This document shows positions 4,821 through 5,843 of a stretch of 5,843 nt of DNA, piece after piece. A program made the position numbers and the translations under genes. The stretch spans positions 1 through 5,843 of the forward strand of contig JAUWXC010000051.1 of the NCBI GenBank assembly GCA_030616565.1, written 5' to 3'. Source of the DNA: Methanocellales archaeon. Its GTDB lineage: Archaea; Halobacteriota; UBA148; JAUWXC01. Under the pieces are notes generated by a model. It had not been told where the DNA came from, ran no database searches, and saw only the letters and a list, made by a program, of their open reading frames with translations. Position 1 is the first letter of the stretch. The number at the start of each line of letters is the position of its first letter.

Positions 4821-5843
4821 CTATTGGGCAGAGCTTTCCAATTCATCAACGAGGATCTTTCTTTCATCTGATATTTCCGTGATCGGCCTGGTGTCTTCTT
4901 TTTCGAAATACCATTTGTACTTGCACCTTCCCATGAAATAGATGTCATTATCGCAGAATTTACAACTTCCCTTTGTCCTTTTGAAGTGTTTGATGTCCTC
5001 ATCATAGAGCAGGTTCCCATTGAGATATTCCTCGTAGAGTGCTTCTACTATCTTGTTCCGGGCGTCCAGCTCACGGTACAAACCGAAAGCACCCGTGGGG
5101 TGCGGGGAAAAGATGACCCTTATCCTTTCTCCCCCAATTCTCATCGTATAGTTGTTTTTGCTCAGGATGTCACGGTAAGTCTCCGTAGGATCTGGAATAT
5201 TATTCTCATCGAACGCACCGTAAAAGTTTGCGACGAAGCTTTTCATAATCGCTTTTCCGAAGAGGATTACTACCTTTGGCATGCTCTGTACGAACTGTTT
5301 GAGGAAGAACCTCCGCTTGTGGTAGCACTCTCCGATTATTCCCTTTTCAGTCTCTCTGTCCATGTTCCAGCGTGGTGAGTGGCAGGCCACAAAATTATAA
5401 TAGGATACGTCCTCACCCAAAGAGAGCTCGCTATCGGTTATACCCATTCTCTCCTGCAGGGCATGGAGTATCTCTTCATATTCCCTGTACATGGACACGT
5501 ATGCCTTTACTAGGGGGATGGGCTGGTTCTCCTCAAACTCCGCAGTGCCGTTGGTGAGGTGTTCGTCATAATATCCCCTTTCTATGGTGTGTTTGAATGT
5601 CGTCCTGTACCTGAAATGCCTTGCATACTGCTGAACGTCATCAAAATATGGGTAGATCCTCCGTGGCTGCGTCACCGCTCGTAGATTTGGGTTCAGTCCC
5701 ACCGACATTATGGGTGACTTTCTGCACCCAGAGAGAAGTTCTGGAATTTGATATCTTTCCCCCACGTAAATGGAATCTATTTCGCCCGTCTCCACCAGGG
5801 GCCATATATCCTCAACGGCAATGTCGTATGCATGGAATGGCCC
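4821..5843 (-). CDS. Uracil-DNA-glycosylase-superfamily protein, 5' end outside window
   Basis: Partial gene. The frame is open to the right edge (GPFHAYDIAVEDIWPLV precedes the GTG at 5795), so that GTG is probably internal. At least 341 residues are encoded. Numbering from the GTG, three glycosylase-fold signatures appear in order: SVGLNPN (31-37) after a hydrophobic strand, in the position of the catalytic GxxPG motif; PKVVILFGKA (173-182), the usual central strand; and FSPHPTGAFG (229-238), in the position of the HPS motif. CHSPRWN (138-144) with Cys157 resembles the iron-sulfur cysteine region of family 4 enzymes. The C-terminus carries Cys278, Cys281 and Cys291, a possible metal site. 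The protein is longer than the usual 200-230 residues, with an insertion at about 45-125. Likely role: removal of damaged bases from DNA, though it could be a non-catalytic relative. Assignment rests on motifs only. Confidence 0.65.
   Translation of the reverse strand, partial: GPFHAYDIAVEDIWPLVETGEIDSIYVGERYQIPELLSGCRKSPIMSVGLNPNLRAVTQPRRIYPYFDDVQQYARHFRYRTTFKHTIERGYYDEHLTNGTAEFEENQPIPLVKAYVSMYREYEEILHALQERMGITDSELSLGEDVSYYNFVACHSPRWNMDRETEKGIIGECYHKRRFFLKQFVQSMPKVVILFGKAIMKSFVANFYGAFDENNIPDPTETYRDILSKNNYTMRIGGERIRVIFSPHPTGAFGLYRELDARNKIVEALYEEYLNGNLLYDEDIKHFKRTKGSCKFCDNDIYFMGRCKYKWYFEKEDTRPITEISDERKILVDELESSAQ

Noticed and set aside
4805..5020. Short minus-strand frame overlapping the 3' part of the glycosylase-like gene
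   Set aside because: It is an alternative frame within a gene supported by motifs; its product is low in hydrophobic core and shows no recognisable domain.
5793..5795. GTG at 5795 as the true start of the glycosylase-like gene
   Set aside because: The frame continues without a stop to the window edge and the upstream residues read like normal protein sequence, so the gene is treated as 5'-partial.

Overview
The window most likely comes from an archaeon, probably a methanogen- or methanotroph-type euryarchaeon (Methanosarcinales or an ANME-like lineage). The evidence is: an ATPase/permease pair of the MacB/LolD/FtsX type sitting with a COG1361 (S-layer-like, Ig-like repeat) surface protein and a Yip1-family membrane protein; archaeal BRE/TATA-type promoters (AAAGATATTTAWAT); and ribosome-binding sites complementary to an archaeal 16S tail. 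The lineage is inferred from gene content and was not tested by a search.

Layout. Positions 1-26 hold a small palindrome. Positions 27-650 (minus) encode an AT-rich (about one third GC) Yip1-family membrane protein, whose promoter suggests a leaderless mRNA. Positions 651-949 are intergenic and hold a GC-rich block full of inverted repeats, bounded by two inverted copies of a 13-base promoter-like sequence. A possible 37-codon plus-strand ORF lies at 950-1063. Positions 1110-4756 (minus) are a tightly packed four-gene operon, transcribed in the order Yip1 protein, ABC ATPase, COG1361-type surface protein, MacB/FtsX-type permease, with 4- or 11-base overlaps at every junction. Positions 4821-5843 (minus) carry the 3' part of a gene for a uracil-DNA-glycosylase-superfamily protein, whose reading frame runs off the right edge.

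How the genes fit together. The ATPase (soluble, dimeric in its family) would drive the permease (four membrane segments with a large extracytoplasmic domain). The COG1361 protein has a signal peptide, three beta-rich repeats and a C-terminal anchor, so it would stand outside the membrane beside the permease. The Yip1 protein is a five-segment membrane partner of unknown role. By family logic this is an export or mechanotransmission machine acting at the cell surface; nothing in the sequence identifies the substrate. The glycosylase-like gene is probably a separate DNA-repair unit that may read through into the operon. The second Yip1 gene, beyond the GC-rich block, differs strongly in base composition from the operon and may have a different history.

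The most unusual parts are the 651-949 block, which may be a structured RNA, a small mobile element or a recombination junction, and the mixed motif set of the glycosylase-like protein.
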